In this document: piece by piece, positions 44,105 to 54,440 of the stretch
How the letters are laid out: every line of letters starts with the position of its first letter
Numbering within the stretch: the stretch's first letter is position 1
Translations under genes and position numbers: made by a program
The notes under the pieces: generated by a model
The model's database searches: none
What the model was told of the DNA's origin: nothing
Seen by the model: only the letters and a program-made list of their open reading frames with translations
Origin: Leguminivora glycinivorella
Lineage: Eukaryota > Arthropoda > Insecta > Lepidoptera > Tortricidae
Direction of reading: 5' to 3'
DNA: 64,000 nucleotides
Assembly (NCBI RefSeq): GCF_023078275.1
Contig: NC_062975.1
Location: 8,903,141-8,967,140, forward strand

Positions 44105-44264
44105 TTTCTCCCGAACTCAACACGTCAACACAGCGCGCGAACGCGGCCCCGACTGTCCAGCCCAATACTTACCAGTTTCGCATGTATTCGGTGCATATGG
44201 AGAGTAGTTTTCGACACACCGCGCGGAGTGAAGTTTGTTAGAAGAGTTATTACTGTTTATACTG

Positions 44265-44400
44265 TGGCCATGCCGTGTAATTTACGACCGCTAGTGTCTG
44301 ATGGGAGACGTATAACGCGTAGCTGTCTATACTTCCTATCAGATCATGATGACGCGATAATTAGTCAAATCTACATATATTTTAATGGCATGACAATACT
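44265..44400 (+). repeat. Displaced satellite fragment
   Basis: GTGTAATTTACGACCGCTAG followed by TGTCTGATGGG matches the 206-bp unit, as does GGCATGACAATA more loosely. Confidence 0.6.
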
Positions 44401-45638
44401 CGAACGAATTCACGCATCCTAACTAGTGAATGGAACGATCTATAAACCATAGTAGATAGTTAGCTAGGTATTAATTGGATTAGACTGACAGTAAAAGGTG
44501 TTAGCTAGAGGTGATAGAACCAAGGTGTAAGTCGTACCAATATTGTGCACCGCATTGTATCTCTAATATATGTAGTCGACATTAGCGTGCGAAAATAGTC
44601 GCGGAAGTTTGCGCGGCTCACAATTTGCGTACGCCATGCGGGCGCAATCCGCCCTTTTATGCGAGAACTTTGCTCGTAAATTAGAGTCAAATGCCTCAAG
44701 GTAAATACGCAATGGGTTAGAAACAACATATAATAGCTATGGTAGTCACTTTTGTAGTCTTGTTAAGTGTTTTAAATGGTGCTAGGTTATGAATATAATC
44801 GAGCCTCAGGACGACATAATGAGATAGGTAGATGGTGGTTGGTTTAGTACCTACTTCACTCTAGTAAAGTCGCTTGCTTAAAGAGTGACCCGCTAATTCT
44901 TAACTCTTCGTGCATGACCGTGGCACCGCCCTAGTGGATGGGGCAAATATAGGTAGCTTATTTAATAATTGACGCTAGTATCGCTAGTATTTTTCCCACG
45001 CCACAAATTTCACAGTGTGTGCGATAGAGGCGTGAATTCCAAACAGCTGGATTCTAAGCCACAAAAATATTAGGTATCACATTAGTTCCTAGCTTCAAAA
45101 GCTCAAGTGTTTTTCTACTTAAAGAGATTTCGCAGAATTCTTGTTTAATATAGCAAAATTAGGCAAAAACAGTCTCCCACATATATCTTTCGGAGGTCTG
45201 TCGCGGACATGTACCACTTTAGGGCATTCCATAGCTCGGCGTAATAAACGCCGGGCGCATTTTATACTGTCTTCTTCGTGCCAAGCCGACTAGTTTATGC
45301 CGTTTGTTTCTCGTGTAGGAATTTAATTTAGTGGTGATAAACACTTTGGACATCGACATTTTGCGGGGTTTACGACAACGCGACGAATAAATTGAGAATG
45401 GAGCGTATTTTTATGCCATTAAAAGATCTTTAGTTTCATAAATTAAGTAAATGCTTTCTAAGCGCCATAAAGTCAGTTAACTGTATAAGTTTTTTTTTTT
45501 TTTAAATTATCTCAGATAATTTAATTGAAACCGATGAGAACGCTTGTCGCGGTAACAACGCGCCATGTCACTGTTAAATAATAGTTAATAGTTTTACAGG
45601 GTTTAGCATTGAAGATTATATGACAATATTATAAAGCA
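44401..45638. other. No gene seen
   Basis: A GC-richer patch at 45190-45300 (GGAGGTCTGTCGCGGACATG, AATAAACGCCGGGCGC) is not part of a frame I can support. AATAAA inside it has no upstream exon. Confidence 0.35.
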
Positions 45639-45639
45639 A

Positions 45640-46600
45640 TGAAATACATACTAACACGAGGAAACAGCTCAAAAGCTGCTTCAGATTACTTTGCCACTCT
45701 TATAGACAAAACACAACTTTGTTATCAGTTTTTGAGGACATGTAAAGAGCACTCCACTCAAAACAAACCCCCAATTCTATATTATCTAGTCGCCAGTGCA
45801 GTGGTCACCTCAAGTACACTGAAGTGCACTGTCTCTCAAATAGTGGCATGACAAATATTTGCTCATGAGTTGTGTAGTTAAGACGATACGGTAGGGGTCA
45901 ATTCTCCATACAAACGCTCTCGACTATTTCCTCCCTAGTTTTTGAAGATAGAGCAATGATTTTTTCAACACAGATTGTTATTATTTTTATCTGTGTCGGA
46001 CCGTTTTGATTTTTTTGATATTCTGCTTTTTAAAGACTCTAGAGCCAATCAAAAATTTCCAAAAACGGCCTTTTTCATTGTGGCGCAAAAAAGGTGTGAT
46101 CTCAAGATTGGTAACAATTAACCAAAAAAGCTAAACGGTCCGACATAGATTATTTCATTGTTTTTCAGATTCTCAAATTTCGTTCCGACTGATTAAGTTT
46201 TGAAGGAGGAAAGAGTCGAGAGCGGAACCTCGATTTTAAAGATTTTTTTGAAATATCTTTTAACTGAGTTGTTCTTAATGGACAATTTTTTTTCGATAAA
46301 TCTAATTAATAACACTTGTATATTTAACTAAAATTCCCAAGTTGAAAGGGGGGCTCCTTTCCATTTTAGCATTTTCGCTACCGTATCCTCTTAAACCAGC
46401 ATAACTTCGGTAATGAGTCAGGATTATCGTTGACAATTACTTTTATAAGTATAATGAGATCTCTACAGAAAACAAACAGACAATTCCCACATTTCCCACA
46501 CCAGTTGGTGGTGACCCCAAACACTAACATGCACTTGTCCCTCAAATAGTGGCATGACAAATATTACCTCATGAGTTAGTGTAGTTAAACCGGCGTTATC
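45640..46600 (+). repeat. Two diverged direct repeats around a MITE
   Basis: CTCAAATAGTGGCATGACAAATATT and TCATGAGTT with GTGTAGTTAA end both units (about 45837-45881 and 46543-46588). ACC(A/G)GC follows each. The MITE copy sits in the TTAA at the first boundary. Units are about 200 bp and differ at many positions. Confidence 0.6.
45878..46394. mobile_element. TTAA-flanked MITE, copy 2
   Basis: TTAA at 45878-45881 and 46391-46394; 509 bp between, nearly the same as 36114-36624. Inserted in the TTAA that, in the neighbouring repeat unit, is uninterrupted (GTGTAGTTAAACC), so an empty-site equivalent is visible next door. Confidence 0.88.
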
Positions 46601-46819
46601 TCGCTAATGAGCCGGCGTAATGTGCGCAGCTGCGAACTTCTCTAAAAGTTAACAACAAATTAGCTACTTGTTTTGTTAACGCTGGTTTAACGCTTTTGTA
46701 CAGCTTTTTTTAAATGTTCTCTAAAAGTAGCAGGAGTTTCCCTCCATTTTTCATGATACATACTTAAATTACTTAATATTTAGTTTGGAATACAAAAAAA
46801 ACATTTAGACCGAAATTAG

Positions 46820-48475
46820 GTTTTTTTTTTGCCAGGTTTAAAAATGAGGTGTTGATTGAAAGCGTATAACATGCTGATTAAGATTTCTTATATGTGAAAA
46901 GTATAGTTTTGTTAGTTATTTTTTAATTAACAATAATGCAAAAAATACTTTTTTTTTTTACTCTCTTTTTTGATTTTTGTGACTCAAAAAGGCAATGAAA
47001 ACGGCCACTTAGCTAAAAAATATGTTATATAAATCATTTAACTACATTAATATTCAAGCAGATATACCTCTAATCTTATTCATCGTAACCTATCAATATT
47101 GGTATCATTTGAAAGTACAATTAAAGTACTTTAAGAAACAATCTCAATCATTTTCTTAAATCAATAATCGCCAGTCTGCGGTGGTTACAAAGGAAAAAGT
47201 GGGTATGCAATTTGACTGGTTTCCTAGGTTTGATACCCTAGACGAGTTTAAAAGGGGAGGCACATATGGGTTGTTCTCTGGCCTAAAAGCTATACAGAGG
47301 GTCAGGGGAGAAAAAAACTAGGGTTTAAGTTTAGTTTTAAGTTATTTTTTCTTTTATTTGTTGATTTTATTGTGTTAAATTTTTTTGTAATTTTATCAAG
47401 GATACACGTTGGTTTCTTTTGCTAAAAATTCCCTTTTTTATGAGAAATGTTATAAATTTCATGGCATTTTCCGATAGAGACTAAAATTAACTTTCAAATA
47501 AGGCCACATAGTCATACTGATACATAGTCATACCCTTAATATTATATAAGTAAAAGTATGACTATGTGGCCTACTGATACATAGCCATACCCTTAATATT
47601 ATATAAGTAAAAGTATGACTATTTGGCCTTATTTGAAAGTTAATTTTAGTCTCTATCGGAAAATGCCATAAAATTCATAACATTTCTCATAAAAAAGGGA
47701 ACTTTTAGCAAAAGAAACCAACGTGTATCCTTGATAAAATTACAAAAAATTTAACACAATAAAATCAACAAATAAAGGAAAAATAACTTAAAACTAAACT
47801 TAAACCCTAGTTTTTTTCTCCCCTGACCCTCTGTGTAGCTTTTAGGCCAGAGAAAAACCCATATGTCACCTTTACCTCCCCTTTTAAACTCGTCTAGGTA
47901 TCAAACCTAGGAAACCAGTCAAATTGCATACCCACTTTTTCCTTTGTAACCACCGCAGACTGGCGATTATTGATTTTAAGAAAATGATTGACATTGTTTC
48001 TTAAAGTACTTTAATTGTCCTTTCAAATGATACCAATATTGATAGGTTACGATGAATAAGATTAGAGGTATATCTGCTTGAAACGAATTTTGCGCGAGGT
48101 GTGAGCGTTGATAGACGCCGAATGTATGGGAACGCGTGTCAAGCGGCTCCCCGCCTACAGGTATGTGGTTGTAGTTTGCTTATTTATTATCCGATCGTAG
48201 AAATTTAAAAAGCGACAGATAGCTTAATAATGTAGTTAAATGATTTATATAACATATTTTTTAGCTAAGTGGCCGTTTTCATTGCCTTTTTGAGTCACAA
48301 AAATCAAAAAAGAGAGTAAAAAAAAAGTATTTTTTGCATTATTGTTAATTAAAAAATAACTAACAAAACTATACTTTTCACATATAAGAAATCTTAATCA
48401 GCATGTTATACGCTTTCAATTGACACCTCATTTTTCAAAATTGGATAAGGGGTTCTAGACAAATTGGCAAAAAAA
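46820..48475. mobile_element. 1.65-kb near-perfect palindrome
   Basis: The left arm (about 46820-47555) and the right arm (about 47565-48475) are reverse complements with very few differences; outer phrases are TGAGGTGTTGATTGAAAGCG and its complement. The centre (47508-47630) holds a 58-bp direct repeat with ATACCCTTAATATTATATAA. The right arm carries about 145 extra bp (48082-48224). It codes for nothing. A transcript across it would fold into a long hairpin. Confidence 0.9.
48082..48224. other. Insertion in one arm of the palindrome
   Basis: It is absent from the left arm between TATCTGCTTGA and TAATGTAG. It is GC-rich (GAATTTTGCGCGAGG, GCGGCTCCCCGCC) and contains CTACAG/GTATGTGG, which looks like a splice donor. 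Origin unknown. Confidence 0.6.
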
Positions 48476-48781
48476 TGAAACCCGGGACCGCGATCTTTGT
48501 GACGTCATAGTTAACCCCCCCACAGTCTGAGAATGCGACAAGTCATTATTTCGTCACATCAACTTTTTCCGAGACCCTCTCGCCTCTCTACTATTTAGTA
48601 CCCTACTTAATTACAAATCAATAATAAGATCTGCTTACATAAATCGAATGAACTTCAAGAAGGCTTGTTTTGTAGGCACTCATATAATGTATTCGGTCCT
48701 GGCCTCATTTTGTGGGCTTTTCCATATTAAAATGTTAGTTCCAACACTTCCAACGCCCGTCGCAAGCATTAATATTGGACA

Positions 48782-49224
48782 TAGGGTTGCAAAAAATTGT
48801 TTTTTTTTTCTGGCTTGAAAAAAAAACAGTTTATTTTTCTAAAGTACGAAATCTCAAAATTTTTTACGGTTTTTTTGACTTTATGTTAACTATTAAACGA
48901 ATTTTATTTAATAACTTTAATTTCTGGTTTTGTAAAACTAACATTTTATGAAATCTTTAGTTTGTAGTTGTCGCTATTTAGTGTTGACAACACCACCGAC
49001 TCTCTAAGCTCCACGCCGCGTCGAGGACTCGCCAATAAACGTTTTTATACTTATCGAATTAAAATGTACGTTATTGTTATTGAAACGTTACAACTCATGA
49101 AAAACCGTTATTGTCGTATTATTTGTTCATCTAAAAAGAAACCATATTTAGAAAAAAATGATGCTAGGTTTTTTTTCATGAAGCTGAAAAAAAACATTTA
49201 GTTTTTTTTCTATTTGCAACCCTA
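48782..49224. mobile_element. Short hAT-like element
   Basis: The ends TAGGGTTGCAAA and TTTGCAACCCTA are inverted. The flanks ATTGGACA (48774-48781) and GTTGGACA (49225-49232) agree at 7 of 8 positions. The 443-bp interior has a 77-codon frame (start MSLFSVDNTTDSLSS) that may be a transposase relic, but I cannot assign it. Confidence 0.75.
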
Positions 49225-49974
49225 GTTGGACATGCCTTTAAGATGACGTGTATTTGTGACAATCATCGACACTTTGTGACGCACGTTGTCAATCAAATAA
49301 TGAGACATTTATTTGTGTTCATCGCACAAATACTTAAATGTCTGACCGGGATTCCAATCTAGGACCGTCGGCTCCGTAAATAGAGTTACAAACCAGAGTT
49401 TAGTCCAGACCGGTCTCTATAGTACATTGATATAAAAGTACCGAAGTTCATGTTGAAATAAGAACTTTTAGGTTATTTGGACTGAGTTATAACCCAAAAG
49501 TTGCTGGTTCTCGAAATAAAGTAAATAGATCATTTTATTCTGATAATATTACTAATGTACCTACAGTCGCCATCAGATCAGCAGTTCTCGAAAAGTTGGT
49601 ACAAAAATTAAGGAAAAAGTTAAATTGGTTTTTTTTATTCCTTTTTTGTTACCAAGATTTATTTCATAAATTGTGATTTTAGTAAGTTTTGTTTGGTCAT
49701 TAATTCATTATGGTTCTCTAGTATCTATATTTTCTTAATTATAACAATTATCCTGTATATATCTTATGAAAGTCGATTTATATCACTAAATGTTGGTAAC
49801 AAAATAGGATCAATTAAAATTTGCTGACGTGGCTATGTAAAAACTTTTTGAGAACTGCTGAACTGCTGTCTTTGGCTTTGGCTGGTCTGTGGCCACGAGT
49901 AAGCCCATTACTAATTTAAAAATGTCGGAGCGGTCAAGGGGCTCACAAATAGGTGTGCCCTGGCCTCTTAATGC

Positions 49975-50117
49975 GCGTAGCCGAATGCACAAACGCTCAC
50001 GAAACGCTCACGATAATATCTCTTTCGTAGCTATCTATCCCTATCGCTCTTGCGTACGTCTTGGTGCGACAGAGCCAGACGACGCTAAACGCCGTAGAAA
50101 CGCCATTCGGCTACGGG
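49975..50117. mobile_element. Small MITE, copy 2
   Basis: GCGTAGCCGAATG and CATTCGGCTACG are the inverted ends. It is the second copy of the element at 35251-35411. Confidence 0.8.
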
Positions 50118-50223
50118 GTCAAATGTATCTGATGGTAATAGTAGTTCAGCCAGCATTCGCTTCGCTTTTGCATAAAAAGTTCTATGCAGGGTACTCCTTC
50201 CTACAGCTATATACTTATACAGG

Positions 50224-50358
50224 TACAGTCACCGGTAACAATATCGCACAAAAAGAGTTATACAAAATATCTGACACGCTCTTATGACTCTTGAAATTAG
50301 ATTATGTCAGATATTTTCGCGGCCTTCTTTTTGTGCGATATTATTACCGGTGACTGTA
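50224..50358. mobile_element. MITE with ACAGTCACCGGTAA ends
   Basis: TACAGTCACCGGTAACAATA and its complement bound 135 bp; the arms are about 32 bp, with one mismatch. TCTGACA and TGTCAGA add an inner pairing. Confidence 0.85.
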
Positions 50359-50811
50359 ACTACTGAATCAGTACTTCTATTAGTAGGTAAACTTCCTCTT
50401 TACCACAATTTCCAAAATTTTCCCCAGCGACGCGAAACACGTCCGATTCTATCAGCGTTTAGGAAATTGACGTCTGTGAGAAAATACACCGTAAGAAACT
50501 GTTTGACTTTACGCTTGAAATGTACGCTCTTGTTTAATTTTGAGGACAAGCCTCGCTTAATATAAAACGGCGTATAAAATTTTAACAATAAATACAGTGA
50601 ATTTTAACTGCATTCTCGCGAGGAAACGAGAAAGACTTTTGTTTACCCATGTCATTTGATTTTTGATTATCTATTTTACGTCAAAATTAGGAGACTTCTA
50701 CACCTACACACACATCATTAGATAATACACACTATCACAAATTATAAGACGACATCCAAGTTTTGCTACTTACCATTGCACAGCATAAACCTACCATATC
50801 GCCATAAGATA

Positions 50812-51255
50812 ATAGTTATTTGTTATACAAGGGGGCAAAGTTGTATTTTAACGCCAAGTGTGGAATTGAAAAACGAGCAAGTGAAAGGATTCTATAGTTG
50901 AACCACGAGCGAAGCGAGTGGTTCGAGAATAGAATCCTGAACTTGCGAGTTTTTTAACACACGAGAAGTAAAATACATTTGCACCCGAGTGTAACACAAA
51001 ACTTTTCCCCTCACTATAGCGAGGAAACTAAAACGCAAAAAATGTGTTTGTCACTGTTTCCAGTAGTTCCACAGGTGGTAAATCATCTTTATTACTAGAT
51101 TCATCTACTTTTATCAATTTTAAAGCAGTTAATTTGACTTTATTCAAGATCGAATTACTTTACCCACTAGTGGATAAAATGCGTTTTTACCCGCTGGTAT
51201 TAAAGGACAAAACACGTGTTTCCGAGCTAGTGAGGGGAAAATAAAATTAACTATT
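50812..51255 (+). mobile_element. 430-bp element, copy 1
   Basis: It starts AATAGTTATTTGTTATACAA with GGGGGCAAAG and ends GAGCTAGTGAGGGG, then AATTAACTATT. AATAGTTA is inverted at the ends. A nearly identical copy lies at 58969-59398. The interior has CACGAGCGAAGCGAGTGG. It is non-coding. Confidence 0.85.
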
Positions 51256-52017
51256 ATTTTAAATCATTAGAAAGAATATTTTTTAGGCGAACAATGTAAC
51301 ATAATTGTTGGTTAGTAAAGTATCAAATAATTCCACAGATAAAAATAAAATACATGTCAAGCTAACTGTCCAAATGCTGCAAATAAGTGTTGGCCAGTAA
51401 AACGTGTTTGAAATGCACTCGCTTACTGCATGAAAATGCATGTATATTTTTTTGCAGTGCGGCGGGGGCGCGGTCGGCGGTTTGGCTCTGCCGCCGACAG
51501 AGGGCGCGGCCGGCGGCCAAAAAACCAAATAAACCATTTTAATGGCACCTACTACAGTAAATAAGAATATTTGTAGTTTGCGTTTATCAGGAACATCGTA
51601 TAATTTACAATTAGCGCCAATGTAATATTATTAATTTCATAAAATCTTAATATGTACATTTGTTAAAAAAAAAAAAATACATCCGCAGTGAAGACTTCGT
51701 TAAAGTATGTTACTGTATGCCAAAGGGTGCTAATTTTTGACTCGCTGACAAACATAAGTACCTAGTCTGAAAATGAATAGGTTATAAATTAGATTAGATC
51801 ATATCCATATCTAATATAGAGCTATTTCATAAGCTGTCAGTTAAATCAGAGCTTTTTGAAACAGCAGCGATTGAACTGCTAAAAGCTAATATGTTGCACA
51901 GAAAGTTTTTTTTTTGTCGTATCACGGCTAGAACAGGAGTAGTGCGACAATATTGAAATATTTTTTTAGATCTGTTATTGAGAGAGGCACGGACATTTTA
52001 GTCGATTCAATGTTTTT

Positions 52018-52085
52018 AGGGTTCTGTAACATAAAAGGTACAAAAGGAACCCTTATGGTGCCGCTCTGTCCGTCTGTCTGTCTGT
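52018..52085 (+). repeat. GGGTTCCGTACC-family fragment
   Basis: GGGTTCTGTAACATAAAAGG, CAAAAGGAACCCTTATGG and (GTCT)n match the left end of the copy at 21246. Confidence 0.75.
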
Positions 52086-52982
52086 TTAGATAAAAATAGA
52101 TTTATTATGTAAATTAACTCATATTTGTGTACCTACTTTAGTAGATTTGTACCTCATAGCGATAATTAAAGCTTTTCTTTTCGAATCATCGTGAATACAC
52201 AGCACTTTGAATCTCCAGTCTACTTTTGAACTTCTTCAACAAACACACAGACTCTAAAACTAAAACAAAAGTGAACTCGCTTTTATATCGGTGTCAATTC
52301 TCAGAATCAAAGCAAAGCGGAAACGTAAACAAATGGAGCGACGTTTGAAAACTCAAAGTGAGTTAATTAAAATGTATCCGGCTACGGCTACGCGCCGCGT
52401 AGCTTCGTAGTCAAAGCTACGAGCGCTACGAGTGCTACGAATTATTAATAGAGAATATGCATGATTATTTTTTATTTTTTTATACGATTCTACTAGTAAT
52501 TAAACTATTAAAAATAAAATGTAACTCATTCAAAATATAAAATAAGAAACTAGAAAAAAATAATTAAAACCAACTATCATTAACGGGCAATATAAACGCG
52601 ATCGAGTGAAATCTGACGTCACACGTCTGGCCGTACACACGAGTGGGAGTGAGAAAATAGTATTTAACTCTTTCTCTCTTCCGCTTACATACGTCAAGCG
52701 TAACATGACGTCACGTTGCGTTTTGAGAAATTGTGCGGGAATTTAAAATAGCCACTAATCTCAAATGCAAAAGTATTCTGTAAACGTATGTTTTTTAGCA
52801 ATAAAGATTACAAATAAAAGTATTTTGGCCATTTTGGAGTTACGTGCACATTCCCTATTGCAGAATGCACCTCGTGTGGCTATTGGATCTCGTGTGGTGA
52901 CGGGTTATGGTGATCCCACGTTGGCTGCTATAAAGTGTTTTTTAACTCCCGACGCAAGAACGACGGGGTGTTATACGTTTGA

Positions 52983-53002
52983 CGTGTCTGTCTATATGTT
53001 TA

Positions 53003-53041
<39 letters not shown>

Positions 53042-53043
53042 GT
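52983..53043 (+). repeat. (GTCT)n microsatellite
   Basis: About seven perfect TGTC repeats with imperfect flanks. It may be the remnant of a GGGTTCCGTACC-type element whose flanks have drifted. Confidence 0.85.
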
Positions 53044-54440
53044 GGCATCGTACCTATAAAACACCTACGGGAAGAAAGTGGTTGGTGAGATTCTTCTTAC
53101 ATATCTAATATTCATTACCTTCCTAATTAGCTCCTAACCTTAAACCTAAGTTCAGTACAAAATCGTATTCAAAACTTAAAGTAAAGTTAGACGACAGTGA
53201 ATAGCGCAACGGTAGACGAGACAATGTAACAGACACATAATGCCATATGTAAATTCCGAATTACAGGGCACATACGCTGTTTTAGAAATAGGGCGGATGC
53301 ACTGGTTCCTAACCCGTGAAATTCAGTTAAAATTCCGAAGCAAGCGCGCATTGCAGGCCACTTAACAAATGAACTTCTGTCTTTGTGTCGAGTTGGGGAG
53401 TTGGAGTTGAGTGTAGGGTCGAGATGATCAATATCCGATTGTGGTCGGCTCCAAGTACGATCGATTGGCTAAATCGATGTTTTCCCGGAAAGTAAGAATA
53501 TTTAACATGACAGTCGCTAGTGTCGTCATAGTCGTCATAGTATTGTCACTGTGACAAGGTATAAATTCATAAAAAAATAAAATTCTGCCTGTAATTGTAT
53601 ATTTTTACCCGACAACGGCAACGCAAAAGGAGGGTTAGGATTTTGACCGGTACATATGTATTTGGGTATGTACATATGAACGTTTAGCTGTTCCCTCATA
53701 ACTTCTATAATACTCATTACAAATTATTAAGATCAATCAGCACCGTAAATAGTATATACTCGTATCTAGTAACAATTATGTTTGAACATTCTCTTACATC
53801 TGAATTGACATTGTTAGTAACTTGTTCCGTTGTATTTAATAGTATTACTATTACGCGCGTGCCTTATAAGCTAAATCAAGCTGACATACCTACTTAATTA
53901 AAAACAGGTGTATGGATTCCATACGGGTGAATAATGTATCCAGTTATAATATAATGTAATAATACAAATCGTGTAGGAAAAATCAATTTGTTAAAAATTG
54001 TTATTCAGAGTAATTATTTTTTAAATCTAGCCAAGCAGAAATGTACTCCGTCCAACTTAATTTGACATGACATAAACCGCATAAACGTCAATAGGTACGC
54101 TAATTGATGTGGACATAATACATTGCGTGCTGAATTATTATGTATGCAAAAATATCTCATATATTAAAAAAATAAACATGTAGTTAGGCTCCTTAGGTCC
54201 GATACTAATCGTTATTAAGATATTCGTACATAGACCTATATTTATGAAAGCACATTTATTTCATAGACCTACCTAAACTGATTTATTCTAAACTGTTATG
54301 ATTTAATTTAGTTTTCCTTGAATAAAACGACTGAATTAATCGCTATTTTTCCGACTTCATTTTACCAGCCCACTTACAAGCATGGCGTAATAGTTCGAAA
54401 TGTAGAAAGCGGGGCTCGAAATAATAGTACAATGAACAAA

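Larger units (their letters stand above)
49225..50811. other. No gene seen outside two MITEs
   Basis: The stretch 49340-49390 has TTCCAATCTAGGACCGTCGG, which may be a faded B-box-type repeat. No exon is supported. Confidence 0.35.
51256..54440. other. Gene-poor DNA with short repeats and motif clusters
   Basis: A GC-rich patch (51455-51520, GGCGGGGGCGCGGTCGG and GCGCGGCCGGCGGCC) is partly self-complementary. A fragment of the GGGTTCCGTACC family lies at 52018-52085. GCTACG-type words cluster at 52380-52442. TGACGTCA palindromes occur at about 52615 and 52706. (GTCT)n lies at 52983-53043. No exon is supported. Confidence 0.4.

Noticed and set aside
44173..44250. Minus-strand MHRIHAKL followed by GTAAGTATT as a first exon
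   Set aside because: The donor is excellent, but only about 67 nt separate it from the ATG at 44104 and no acceptor lies between.
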